Below are positions 46,113-58,789 of a stretch of DNA of 64,000 nucleotides, in pieces (within the stretch, counting starts at the first letter, position 1; each line of letters opens with the position of its first letter). The position numbers and the translations under genes were made by a program. The notes beneath the pieces are model-generated. The model was not told the DNA's origin. It saw only the letters and a list, made by a program, of their open reading frames with translations, and did not search any database. The DNA comes from Hydractinia symbiolongicarpus. Lineage: Eukaryota > Cnidaria > Hydrozoa > Anthoathecata > Hydractiniidae. The stretch spans positions 14,733,501 to 14,797,500 of the forward strand of contig NC_079881.1 in NCBI RefSeq assembly GCF_029227915.1, in the 5' to 3' direction.

Positions 46113-48605
46113 GATTAAAAGGAACAGCCGAATGGAACTTGTCAGAGTTAGTGGAATCACGTGATTTAGGTGTAGACTCCATATTAGGCCGTAAAAAGCC
46201 ATATTACAGGCTTTAAAGGACTGTGCACGTAGTTAGCAGCGTTCATAGAGCCTGGCGCACAGGAAAACGACTTAGTATATCGTAGTCCATTGAGATTAAA
46301 AGGAATAGACCGATGGCAACTTCTCTGGGCTCGTGGAATCACTTTATTTACGTTTAGACTCTATGTTAGGCCGTAAAAGGCCATATTACAGGCTTTAAAG
46401 GCCTGTGCACGTAGTTAGCATGGTTCTCAGATCCTGGCGCTCAAGAAAACGACTTAAGACATCGTAGTCCATTGGGATTGAAAGGAATAGGCCAACAGCC
46501 TCCTATCTGTGCTCGTGGAACTCCCTGACTTAAGTGTAGTCTCCTCATTAGGCCATAAGAGGCCGTATTACACGGTTTAAAGGTCTGTCCACGTAATTAG
46601 GAACGTTCTCAGAGCCTGGCACTCAAGAAAACGGCTTATTATATCGTAGTCCATTGAGATTAAAAAGAACAGACTGATCCCCACTTGTCTGGGCTCGTGG
46701 AATCACGTGATTTACGTGTAGATTCCATATTATGCCGTAAAAGGCCATATTACAAGCTTTAAAGGACTGTGCACGTAGTTCGCAGCGTTCATAGTGCCTG
46801 GCGCACAGGAAAACGACTTAATATATCGTAGTCCATTGAGATTAAAAGGAACTGACCAATGGGAACTTGTCTGTGCTCGTGGAATCACTTTATTTACGTT
46901 TAGACTCCATGTTAGGCCGTAAAAGGCCATATTACAGGCTTTAAAGGCCTGTGCACGTAGTTAGCAGCGTTCTTAGAGTCTGACGTTCAATAAACAAGTT
47001 ATTACATCGTAGTTCATTGAAGTTGAAAGGAATAGGCCAACGGCCTCCTATCTGTGCTCGTGGAACTCCCTGACTTAAGTGTAGTCTCCTCATTAGGCCA
47101 TAAGAGGCCGTATTACACGGTTGAAAGGTCTGTCCACGTAATTTGGAACGTTCTCAGAGCCTGACGCTCAAGAAAACGACTTAATATATCGTAGCCAATT
47201 GAGATTAAAAGGAACAGCCGAATGGAACTTGTCAGAGTTAGTGGAATCACGTGATTTACGTGTAGACTCCATATTAGGCCGTAAAAGGCCAAATTACCGG
47301 CTTTAAAGACCTGTGAACGTAGTTAGCAGTGTTCTCAGATCCTGGCGCTCAAGAAAACGACTTAATATATCGTAGTCCATTGAGATTAAAAGGAACAGCC
47401 GAATGGAACTTGTCAGAGTTAGTGGAATCACGTGATTTAGGTGTAGACTCCATATTAGGCCGTAAAAAGCCATATTACAGGCTTTAAAGGACTGTGCACG
47501 TAGTTAGCAGCGTTCATAGAGCCTGGCGCACAGGAAAACGACTTAGTATATCGTAGTCCATTGAGATTAAAAGGAATAGACCGATGGCAACTTCTCTGGG
47601 CTCGTGGAATCACTTTATTTACGTTTAGACTCCATGTTAGGCCGTAAAAGGCCATATTACAGGCTTTAAAGGCCTGTGCACGTAGTTAGCATGGTTCTCA
47701 GAAAGGAATAGGCCAACGGCCTCCTATCTGTGCTCGTGGAACTCCCTGACTTAAGTGTAGTCTCCTCATTAGGCCATAAGAGGCCGTATTACACGGTTTA
47801 AAGGTCTGTCCACGTAATTAGGAACGTTCTCAGAGCCTGGCACTCAAGAAAACGGCTTATTATATCGTAGTCCATTGAGATTAAAAAGAACAGACTGATC
47901 CCCACTTGTCTGGGCTCGTGGAATCACGTGATTTACGTGTAGATTCCATATTATGCCGTAAAAGGCCATATTACAAGCTTTAAAGGACTGTGCACGTAGT
48001 TCGCAGCGTTCATAGTGCCTGGCGCACAGGAAAACGACTTAATATATCGTAGTCCATTGAGATTAAAAGGAACTGACCAATGGGAACTTGTCTGTGCTCG
48101 TGGAATCACTTTATTTACGTTTAGACTCCATGTTAGGCCGTAAAAGGCCATATTACAGGCTTTAAAGGCCTGTGCACGTAGTTAGCAGCGTTCTTAGAGT
48201 CTGACGTTCAATAAACAAGTTATTACATCGTAGTTCATTGAAGTTGAAAGGAATAGGCCGATGACCTCCTGTCTGTGCTCGTGGAACTCCCTGACTTAAG
48301 TGTAGTCTCCTCATTAGGCCATAAGAGGCCGTATTACACGGTTTAAAGGTCTGTCCACGTAATTAGGAACGTTCTCAGAGCCTGGCACTCAAGAAAACGG
48401 CTTATTATATCGTAGTCCATTGAGATTAAAAAGAACAGACTGATCCTCACTTGTCTGGGCTCGTGGAATCACGTGATTTACGTGTAGATTCCATATTAGG
48501 CCGTAAAAGGCCAAATTACCGGCTTTAAAGGCCTGTGCAAGAAGTTAGCAGCGTTCTTGCAGTCTGACGCTCAAGAAAACGACTTAATATATCGTAGACA
48601 ATTGA
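46113..48605 (+). repeat. 2493-bp HOR, copy 2
   Basis: Near-identical to copy 1. Shared markers are GATTTAGGTGTAG, CACGGTTGAAAGG and GTAATTTGGAACG. It has a private GTAGCCAATTGAG near 47190. GACTCTATGTTAGG and GGGATTGAAAGG with CCAACAGCCTCC are shared with copy 3. Confidence 0.85.
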
Positions 48606-49469
48606 GATTAAAAGGAACAGCCGAATGGAACTTGTCAGAGTTAGTGGAATCACGTGATTTAGGTGTAGACTCCATATTAGGCCGTAAAAAGCCATATTAC
48701 AGGCTTTAAAGGACTGTGCACGTAGTTAGCAGCGTTCATAGAGCCTGGCGCACAGGAAAACGACTTAGTATATCGTAGTCCATTGAGATTAAAAGGAATA
48801 GACCGATGGCAACTTCTCTGGGCTCGTGGAATCACTTTATTTACGTTTAGACTCTATGTTAGGCCGTAAAAGGCCATATTACAGGCTTTAAAGGCCTGTG
48901 CACGTAGTTAGCATGGTTCTCAGATCCTGGCGCTCAAGAAAACGACTTAAGACATCGTAGTCCATTGGGATTGAAAGGAATAGGCCAACAGCCTCCTATC
49001 TGTGCTCGTGGAACTCCCTGACTTAAGTGTAGTCTCCTCATTAGGCCATAAGAGGCCGTATTACACGGTTTAAAGGTCTGTCCACGTAATTAGGAACGTT
49101 CTCAGAGCCTGGCACTCAAGAAAACGGCTTATTATATCGTAGTCCATTGAGATTAAAAAGAACAGACTGATCCCCACTTGTCTGGGCTCGTGGAATCACG
49201 TGATTTACGTGTAGATTCCATATTATGCCGTAAAAGGCCATATTACAAGCTTTAAAGGACTGTGCACGTAGTTCGCAGCGTTCATAGTGCCTGGCGCACA
49301 GGAAAACGACTTAATATATCGTAGTCCATTGAGATTAAAAGGAACTGACCAATGGGAACTTGTCTGTGCTCGTGGAATCACTTTATTTACGTTTAGACTC
49401 CATGTTAGGCCGTAAAAGGCCATATTACAGGCTTTAAAGGCCTGTGCACGTAGTTAGCATGGTTCTCAG
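47702..49469 (+). repeat. 1768-bp tandem duplication, copy 1
   Basis: Bounded on both sides by the AAAGGAATAGG joint (47701/47702 and 49469/49470). Class 4 starts 47951 and 49223 map to 49719 and 50991. It overlaps the 2493-bp HOR, so it is the later event. Confidence 0.85.
48606..49469 (+). repeat. 2493-bp HOR, copy 3 (first 864 bp only)
   Basis: Follows copy 2 from 46113 for 864 bp. After the class 4 monomer at 49223 it jumps into the 50-bp-deleted class 1 monomer instead of the AATAAACAAG monomer. The jump is the junction of the 1768-bp duplication. Confidence 0.8.
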
Positions 49470-51237
49470 AAAGGAATAGGCCAACGGCCTCCTATCTGTG
49501 CTCGTGGAACTCCCTGACTTAAGTGTAGTCTCCTCATTAGGCCATAAGAGGCCGTATTACACGGTTTAAAGGTCTGTCCACGTAATTAGGAACGTTCTCA
49601 GAGCCTGGCACTCAAGAAAACGGCTTATTATATCGTAGTCCATTGAGATTAAAAAGAACAGACTGATCCCCACTTGTCTGGGCTCGTGGAATCACGTGAT
49701 TTACGTGTAGATTCCATATTATGCCGTAAAAGGCCATATTACAAGCTTTAAAGGACTGTGCACGTAGTTCGCAGCGTTCATAGTGCCTGGCGCACAGGAA
49801 AACGACTTAATATATCGTAGTCCATTGAGATTAAAAGGAACTGACCAATGGGAACTTGTCTGTGCTCGTGGAATCACTTTATTTACGTTTAGACTCCATG
49901 TTAGGCCGTAAAAGGCCATATTACAGGCTTTAAAGGCCTGTGCACGTAGTTAGCAGCGTTCTTAGAGTCTGACGTTCAATAAACAAGTTATTACATCGTA
50001 GTTCATTGAAGTTGAAAGGAATAGGCCGATGACCTCCTGTCTGTGCTCGTGGAACTCCCTGACTTAAGTGTAGTCTCCTCATTAGGCCATAAGAGGCCGT
50101 ATTACACGGTTTAAAGGTCTGTCCACGTAATTAGGAACGTTCTCAGAGCCTGGCACTCAAGAAAACGGCTTATTATATCGTAGTCCATTGAGATTAAAAA
50201 GAACAGACTGATCCTCACTTGTCTGGGCTCGTGGAATCACGTGATTTACGTGTAGATTCCATATTAGGCCGTAAAAGGCCAAATTACCGGCTTTAAAGGC
50301 CTGTGGAAGAAGTTAGCAGCGTTCTTGCAGCCTGACGCTCAAGAAAACGACTTAATCTATCGTAGACAATTGAGATTAAAAGGAACAGCCGAATGGAACT
50401 TGTCAGAGTTAGTGGAATCACGTGATTTAGGTGTAGACTCCATATTAGGCCGTAAAAAGCCATATTACAGGCTTTAAAGGACTGTGCACGTAGTTAGCAG
50501 CGTTCATAGAGCCTGGCGCACAGGAAAACGACTTAGTATATCGTAGTCCATTGAGATTAAAAGGAATAGACCGATGGCAACTTCTCTGGGCTCGTGGAAT
50601 CACTTTATTTACGTTTAGACTCTATGTTAGGCCGTAAAAGGCCATATTACAGGCTTTAAAGGCCTGTGCACGTAGTTAGCATGGTTCTCAGATCCTGGCG
50701 CTCAAGAAAACGACTTAAGACATCGTAGTCCATTGGGATTGAAAGGAATAGGCCAACAGCCTCCTATCTGTGCTCGTGGAACTCCCTGACTTAAGTGTAG
50801 TCTCCTCATTAGGCCATAAGAGGCCGTATTACACGGTTTAAAGGTCTGTCCACGTAATTAGGAACGTTCTCAGAGCCTGGCACTCAAGAAAACGGCTTAT
50901 TATATCGTAGTCCATTGAGATTAAAAAGAACAGACTGATCCCCACTTGTCTGGGCTCGTGGAATCACGTGATTTACGTGTAGATTCCATATTATGCCGTA
51001 AAAGGCCATATTACAAGCTTTAAAGGACTGTGCACGTAGTTCGCAGCGTTCATAGTGCCTGGCGCACAGGAAAACGACTTAATATATCGTAGTCCATTGA
51101 GATTAAAAGGAACTGACCAATGGGAACTTGTCTGTGCTCGTGGAATCACTTTATTTACGTTTAGACTCCATGTTAGGCCGTAAAAGGCCATATTACAGGC
51201 TTTAAAGGCCTGTGCACGTAGTTAGCAGCGTTCTTAG
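49470..51237 (+). repeat. 1768-bp tandem duplication, copy 2
   Basis: Matches copy 1 except for a cluster of differences within one class 3 monomer (GTGCAAGAAG to GTGGAAGAAG near 50302, GCAGTCTGACG to GCAGCCTGACG, AATATATCG to AATCTATCG). All three equal the version at 51.57 kb. The clustering looks like conversion from the neighbouring monomer. Confidence 0.8.
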
Positions 51238-53888
51238 AGTCTGACGTTCAATAAACAAGTTATTACATCGTAGTTCATTGAAGTTGAAAGGAATAGGCCG
51301 ATGACCTCCTGTCTGTGCTCGTGGGACTCCCTGACTTAAGTGTAGTCTCCTCATTAGGCCATAAGAGGCCGTATTACACGGTTTAAAGGTCTGTCCACGT
51401 AATTAGGAACGTTCTCAGAGCCTGGCACTCAAGAAAACGGCTTATTATATCGTAGTCCATTGAGATTAAAAAGAACAGACTGATCCTCACTTGTCTGGGC
51501 TCGTGGAATCACGTGATTTACGTGTAGATTCCATATTAGGCCGTAAAAGGCCAAATTACCGGCTTTAAAGGCCTGTGGAAGAAGTTAGCAGCGTTCTTGC
51601 AGCCTGACGCTCAAGAAAACGACTTAATCTATCGTAGACAATTGAGATTAAAAGGAACAGCCGAATGGAACTTGTCAGAGTTAGTAAAATCACGTGATTT
51701 ACGTGTAGACTCCATATTAGGCCGTAAAAAGCCATATTACAGGCTTTAAAGACCTGTGAACGTAGTTAGCAGTGTTCTCAGATCCTGGCGCTCAAGAAAA
51801 CGACTTAAGACATCGTAGTCCATATAGATTGAAAGGAATAGGCCAACGGCCTCCTATCTGTGCTCGTGGAACTCCCTGACTTAAGTGTAGTCTCCTCATT
51901 AGGCCATAAGAGGCCGTATTACACCGTTTAAAGGTCTGTCCACGTAATTAGGAACGTTCTCAGAGCCTGGCACTCAAGAAAACGGCTTATTATATCGTAG
52001 TCCATTGAGATTAAAAAGAACAGACTGATCCCCACTTGTCTGGGCTCGTGGAATCACGTGATTTACGTGTAGATTCCATATTAGGCCGTAAAAGGCCAAA
52101 TTACCGGCTTTAAAGGCCTGTGGAAGAAGTTAGCAGCGTTCTTGCAGTCTGACGCTCAAGAAAACGACTTAATATATCGTAGACAATTGAGATTAAAAGG
52201 AACTGACCAATGGGAACTTGTCTGTGCTCGTGGAATCACTTTATTTACGTTTAGACTCCATGTTAGGCCGTAAAAGGCCATATTACAGGCTTTAAAGGCC
52301 TGTGCACGTAGTTAGCAGCGTTCTTAGAGTCTGACGTTCAATAAACAAGTTATTACATCGTAGTTCATTGAAGTTGAAAGGAATAGGCCGATGACCTCCT
52401 GTCTGTGCTCGTGGAACTCCTTGACTTAAGTGTAGTCTCCTTATTAGGCCATAAGAGGCCGTATTACACGGTTTAAAGGTCTGTCCACGTAATTAGGAAC
52501 GTTCTCGGAGCCTGGCGCTCAAGAAAACGGCTTATTATATACTAGTCAATGAGATTAAAAAGAACAGACTGATCCCCACTTGTCTGGGCTCGTGGAATCA
52601 CGTGATTTACGTGTAGACTCCAAATTAGGCCGTAAAAGGCCAAATTACAGGCTTTAAAGACATGTGCACGTAGTTAGGAACGTTCTCAGAGCCTGGCGCT
52701 CAAGAAAACGACTTAATACATCGTAGACCATTGAGATTAAAAGGAACAGCCGAATGGATCTTGTCAGAGTTAGTGGAATCACGTGATTTACGTGTAGATT
52801 CCATATTATGCCGTAAAAGGCCACATTACAAGCTTTAAAGGACTGTGCACGTAGTTAGCAGCGTTCATAGAGCCTGGCGCACAGGAAAACGACTTAGTAT
52901 ATCGTAGACCATTGAGATTAATAGGAACAGCCGAATGGAACTTGTCAGAGTTAGTGGAATCACTTTATTTACGTGTAGACTCCATATTAGGCCGTAAAAA
53001 GCCATATTACAGGCTTTAAAGGACTGTGCACGTAGTTACCAGCGTTCATAGAGCCTTGCACTCAAGAAAACGGCTTATTATATCGTAGTCCATTAAGATT
53101 AAAAAGAACAGACTGATCCCCACTTGTCTGGGCTCGTGGAATCACGTGATTTACATGCAGTCTCCTTATTAGGCCGTAAAAGGACCTATTATGCGTTTCA
53201 AAGGATTGTGTACGTAGTTAGCAGCGTTCATAGAGCCTGGCGTTCAAGAAAACGACTTAATACATCGTAGACAATTGAGATTAAAAGGAACAGCCGAATG
53301 GAACTTGTCGGAGTTCGTAGAATCACGTGACTTACGTGTAGATTCCATATTATGCCGTAAAAGGCCATATTACAAGCTTTAAAGGACTGTGCACGTAGTT
53401 AGCAGCGTTCATAGAGCCTGGCGCACAGGAAAACGACTTAGTATATCGTAGTCCATTGAGATTAAAAGGAACTGACCAATGGGAAATTGTGTGTGCTCGT
53501 GGAATCACTTTATTTACGTTTAGACTCCATGTTAGGCCGTAAAAGGTCATATTACAGGCTTTAAAGGCCTGTGCACGTAGTTAGCAGCGTTCTCAGATCC
53601 TGGCGCTCGAGAAAACGACTTAAGACATCGTAGTGCATTGAGATTGAAAGGAATAGGCCAACGGCCTCCTATCTGTGCTCGTGGAACTCCCTGACTTAAG
53701 TGTAGTCTCCTCATTAGGCCATAAGAGGCCGTATTACACGGTTTAAAGGTCTGTCCACGTAATTAGGAACGTTCTCAGAGCCTGGCACTCAAGAAAACGG
53801 CTTATTATATCGTAGTCCATTGAGATTAAAAAGAACAGACTGATCCCCACTTGTCTGGGCTCGTGGAATCACGTGATTTACGTGTAGA
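50788..53888 (+). repeat. Long-range duplicated block, copy 2 (3.1 kb)
   Basis: Partner of 32400-35500 at +18,388 bp, with no net insertion or deletion across 3.1 kb. It includes the AATAAACAAG and TACTAGTCAATGAG monomers and the rare GAGCCTTGCACTC variant (34.67 and 53.05 kb). Its left part overlaps copy 2 of the 1768-bp duplication. Confidence 0.85.
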
Positions 53889-54735
53889 TTCCATATTATG
53901 CCGTAAAAGGCCATATTACAAGCTTTAAAGGACTGTGCACGTAGTTCGCAGCGTTCATAGTGCCTGGCGCACAGGAAAACGACTTAATATATCGTAGTCC
54001 ATTGAGATTAAAAGGAACTGACCAATGGGAACTTGTCTGTGCTCGTGGAATCATTTTATTTACGTTTAGACTCCATGTTTGGCCGTAAAAGGCCATATTA
54101 CAGGCTTTAAAGGCCTGTGCACGTAGTTAGCAGCGTTCTTAGAGTCTGACGTTCAATAAACAAGTTATTACATCGTAGTTCATTGAAGTTGAAAGGAATA
54201 GGCCGATGACCTCCTGTCTGTGCTCGTGGAACTCCCTGACTTAAGTGTAGTCTCCTCATTAGGCCATAAGAGGCCGTATTACACGGTTTAAAGGTCTGTC
54301 CACGTAATTAGGAACGTTCTCAGAGCCTGGCACTCAAGAAAACGGCTTATTATATCGTAGTCCATTGAGATTAAAAAGAACAGACTGATCCTCACTTGTC
54401 TGGGCTCGTGGAATCACGTGATTTACGTGTAGATTCCATATTAGGCCGTAAAAGGCCAAATTACCGGCTTTAAAGGCCTGTGGAAGAAGTTAGCAGCGTT
54501 CTTGCAGTCTGACGCTCAAGAAAACGACTTAATATATCGTAGACAATTGAGATTAAAAGGAAAAGCCGAATGGAACTTGTCAGAGTTAGTGGAATCACGT
54601 GATTTAGGTGTAGACTCCATATTAGGCCGTAAAAAGCCATATTACAGGCTTTAAAGGACTGTGCACGTAGTTAGCAGCGTTCATAGAGCCTGGCGCACAG
54701 GAAAACGACTTAGTATATCGTAGTCCATTGAGATT
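53646..54735 (+). repeat. 1.09-kb segment repeated at +1947 bp, copy 1
   Basis: Shares with 55593-56682 two otherwise unseen variants in one class 4 monomer, AATCATTTTATTTACG and CATGTTTGGCCG (near 54052 and 55999). Before and after, the two regions differ: copy 1 is preceded by a complete class 1 monomer, copy 2 by the 50-bp-deleted one. Confidence 0.8.
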
Positions 54736-55592
54736 AAAAGGAACTGACCAATGGGAACTTGTCTGTGCTCGTGGAATCACTTTATTTACGTTTAGACTCC
54801 ATGTTAGGCCGTAAAAGGCCATATTACAGGCTTTAAAGGCCTGTGCACGTAGTTAGCAGCGTTCTTAGAGTCTGACGTTCAATAAACAAGTTATTACATC
54901 GTAGTTCATTGAAGTTGAAAGGAATAGGCCAACGGCCTCCTATCTGTGCTCGTGGAACTCCCTGACTTAAGTGTAGTCTCCTCATTAGGCCATAAGAGGC
55001 CGTATTACACGGTTGAAAGGTCTGTCTACGTAATTAGGAACGTTCTCAGAGCCTGACGCTCAAGAAAACGACTTAATATATCGTAGACAATTGAGATTAA
55101 AAGGAACAGCCGAATGGAACTTGTCAGAGTTAGTGGAATCACGTGATTTACGTGTAGACTCCATATTAGGCCGTAAAAGGCCAAATTACCGGCTTTAAAG
55201 ACCTGTGAACGTAGTTAGCAGTGTTCTCAGATCCTGGCGCTCAAGAAAACGACTTAATATATCGTAGTCCATTGAGATTAAAAGGAACAGCCGAATGGAA
55301 CTTGTCAGAGTTAGTGGAATCACGTGATTTAGGTGTAGACTCCATATTAGGCCGTAAAAAGCCATATTACAGGCTTTAAAGGACTGTGCACGTAGTTAGC
55401 AGCGTTCATAGAGCCTGGCGCACAGGAAAACGACTTAGTATATCGTAGTCCATTGAGATTAAAAGGAATAGACCGATGGCAACTTCTCTGGGCTCGTGGA
55501 ATCACTTTATTTACGTTTAGACTCCATGTTAGGCCGTAAAAGGCCATATTACAGGCTTTAAAGGCTTGTGCACGTAGTTAGCATGGTTCTCA
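54736..55592 (+). repeat. Spacer resembling 44.4-45.2 and 46.9-47.7 kb
   Basis: Carries CACGGTTGAAAGG and GATTTAGGTGTAG, markers of the 2493-bp HOR, with a private GTCTGTCTACG near 55025. It is therefore a displaced piece of that unit lying between the two 1947-bp-offset segments. Confidence 0.7.
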
Positions 55593-56682
55593 GAAAGGAA
55601 TAGGCCAACGGCCTCCTATCTGTGCTCGTGGAACTCCCTGACTTAAGTGTAGTCTCCTCATTAGGCCATAAGAGGCCGTATTACACGGTTTAAAGGTCTG
55701 TCCACGTAATTAGGAACGTTCTCAGAGCCTGGCACTCAAGAAAACGGCTTATTATATCGTAGTCCATTGAGATTAAAAAGAACAGACTGATCCCCACTTG
55801 TCTGGGCTCGTGGAATCACGTGATTTACGTGTAGATTCCATATTATGCCGTAAAAGGCCATATTACAAGCTTTAAAGGACTGTGCACGTAGTTCGCAGCG
55901 TTCATAGTGCCTGGCGCACAGGAAAACGACTTAATATATCGTAGTCCATTGAGATTAAAAGGAACTGACCAATGGGAACTTGTCTGTGCTCGTGGAATCA
56001 TTTTATTTACGTTTAGACTCCATGTTTGGCCGTAAAAGGCCATATTACAGGCTTTAAAGGCCTGTGCACGTAGTTAGCAGCGTTCTTAGAGTCTGACGTT
56101 CAATAAACAAGTTATTACATCGTAGTTCATTGAAGTTGAAAGGAATAGGCCGATGACCTCCTGTCTGTGCTCGTGGAACTCCCTGACTTAAGTGTAGTCT
56201 CCTCATTAGGCCATAAGAGGCCGTATTACACGGTTTAAAGGTCTGTCCACGTAATTAGGAACGTTCTCAGAGCCTGGCACTCAAGAAAACGGCTTATTAT
56301 ATCGTAGTCCATTGAGATTAAAAAGAACAGACTGATCCTCACTTGTCTGGGCTCGTGGAATCACGTGATTTACGTGTAGATTCCATATTAGGCCGTAAAA
56401 GGCCAAATTACCGGCTTTAAAGGCCTGTGGAAGAAGTTAGCAGCGTTCTTGCAGTCTGACGCTCAAGAAAACGACTTAATATATCGTAGACAATTGAGAT
56501 TAAAAGGAACAGCCGAATGGAACTTGTCAGAGTTAGTGGAATCACGTGATTTAGGTGTAGACTCCATATTAGGCCGTAAAAAGCCATATTACAGGCTTTA
56601 AAGGACTGTGCACGTAGTTAGCAGCGTTCATAGAGCCTGGCGCACAGGAAAACGACTTAGTATATCGTAGTCCATTGAGATT
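55593..56682 (+). repeat. 1.09-kb segment repeated at +1947 bp, copy 2
   Basis: Partner of 53646-54735. It ends where the class 4 subtype changes from GAACTGACCAATGGG to GAATAGACCGATGGC, again inside a monomer. Confidence 0.8.
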
Positions 56683-58789
56683 AAAAGGAATAGACCGATG
56701 GCAACTTCTCTGGGCTCGTGGAATCACTTTATTTACGTTTAGACTCCATGTTAGGCCGTAAAAGGCCATATTACAGGCTTTAAAGGCCTGTGCACGTAGT
56801 TAGCATGGTTCTCAGATCCTGGCGCTCAAGAAAACGACTTAAGACATCGTAGTCCATTGAGATTGAAAGGAATAGGCCAACGGCCTCCTATCTGTGCTCG
56901 TGGAACTCCCTGACTTAAGTGTAGTCTCCTCATTAGGCCATAAGAGGCCGTATTACACGGTTTAAAGGTCTGTCCACGTAATTAGGAACGTTCTCAGAGC
57001 CTGGCACTCAAGAAAACGGCTTATTATATCGTAGTCCATTGAGATTAAAAAGAACAGACTGATCCCCACTTGTCTGGGCTCGTGGAATCACGTGATTTAC
57101 GTGTAGATTCCATATTATGCCGTAAAAGGCCATATTACAAGCTTTAAAGGACTGTGCACGTAGTTCGCAGCGTTCATAGTGCCTGGCGCACAGGAAAACG
57201 ACTTAATATATCGTAGTCCATTGAGATTAAAAGGAACTGACCAATGGGAACTTGTCTGTGCTCGTGGAATCACTTTATTTACGTTTAGACTCCATGTTAG
57301 GCCGTAAAAGGCCATATTACAGGCTTTAAAGGCCTGTGCACGTAGTTAGCAGCGTTCTTAGAGTCTGACGTTCAATAAACAAGTTATTACATCGTAGTTC
57401 ATTGAAGTTGAAAGGAATAGGCCGATGACCTCCTGTCTGTGCTCGTGGAACTCCCTGACTTAAGTGTAGTCTCCTCATTAGGCCATAAGAGGCCGTATTA
57501 CACGGTTTAAAGGTCTGTCCACGTAATTAGGAACGTTCTCAGAGCCTGGCACTCAAGAAAACGGCTTATTATATCGTAGTCCATTGAGATTAAAAAGAAC
57601 AGACTGATCCTCACTTGTCTGGGCTCGTGGAATCACGTGATTTACGTGTAGATTCCATATTAGGCCGTAAAAGGCCAAATTACCGGCTTTAAAGGCCTGT
57701 GGAAGAAGTTAGCAGCGTTCTTGCAGCCTGACGCTCAAGAAAACGACTTAATCTATCGTAGACAATTGAGATTAAAAGGAACTGACCAATGGGAACTTGT
57801 CTGTGCTCGTGGAATCACTTTATTTACGTTTAGACTCCATGTTAGGCCGTAAAAGGCCATATTACAGGCTTTAAAGGCCTGTGCACGTAGTTAGCATGGT
57901 TCTCAGATCCTGGCGCTCAAGAAAACGACTTAAGACATCGTAATCCATTGAGATTGAAAGGAATAGGCCAACGGCCTCCTATCTGTGCTCGTGGAACTCC
58001 CTGACTTAAGTGTAGTCTCCTCATTAGGCCATAAGAGGCCGTATTACACGGTTTAAAGGTCTGTCCACGTAATTAGGAACGTTCTCAGAGCCTGGCACTC
58101 AAGAAAACGGCTTATTATATCGTAGTCCATTGAGATTAAAAAGAACAGACTGATCCCCACTTGTCTGGGCTCGTGGAATCACGTGATTTACGTGTAGATT
58201 CCATATTAGGCCGTAAAAGGCCAAATTACCGGCCTTAAAGGCCTGTGGAAGAAGTTAGCAGCGTTCTTGCAGCCTGACGCTCAAGAAAACGACTTAATAT
58301 ATCGTAGACAATTGAGATTAAAAGGAACAGCCGAATGGAACTTGTCAGAGTTAGTGGAATCACGTGATTTACGTGTAGACTCCATGCTAGGCCGTAAAAG
58401 GCCATATTACAGGCTTTAAAGGCCTGTGCACGTAGTTAGCAGTGTTCTCAGATCCTGGCGCTCAAGAAAACGACTTAAGACATCGTAGTCCATTGAGATT
58501 GAAAGGAATAGGCCAACGGCCTCCTATCTGTGCTCGTGGAACTCCCTGACTTAAGTGTAGTCTCCTCATTAGGCCATAAGAGGCCGTATTACACCGTTTA
58601 AAGGTCTGTCCACGTAATTAGGAACGTTCTCAGAGCCTGGCACTCAAGAAAACGGCTTATTATATCGTAGTCCATTGAGATTAAAAAGAACAGACTGATC
58701 CCCACTTGTCTGGGCTCGTGGAATCACGTGATTTACGTGTAGATTCCATATTAGGCCGTAAAAGGCCAAATTACCGGCTTTAAAGGCCT
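56683..58789 (+). repeat. Trimer/tetramer mosaic
   Basis: Class 1-2-4, 1-2-3 and 1-2-3 successions. The class 4 monomer at 57115 is 546 bp from the preceding one. A single CTCCATGCTAGG variant is near 58383 and a GGCCTTAAAGG near 58231. No other sequence type is seen. Confidence 0.7.
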
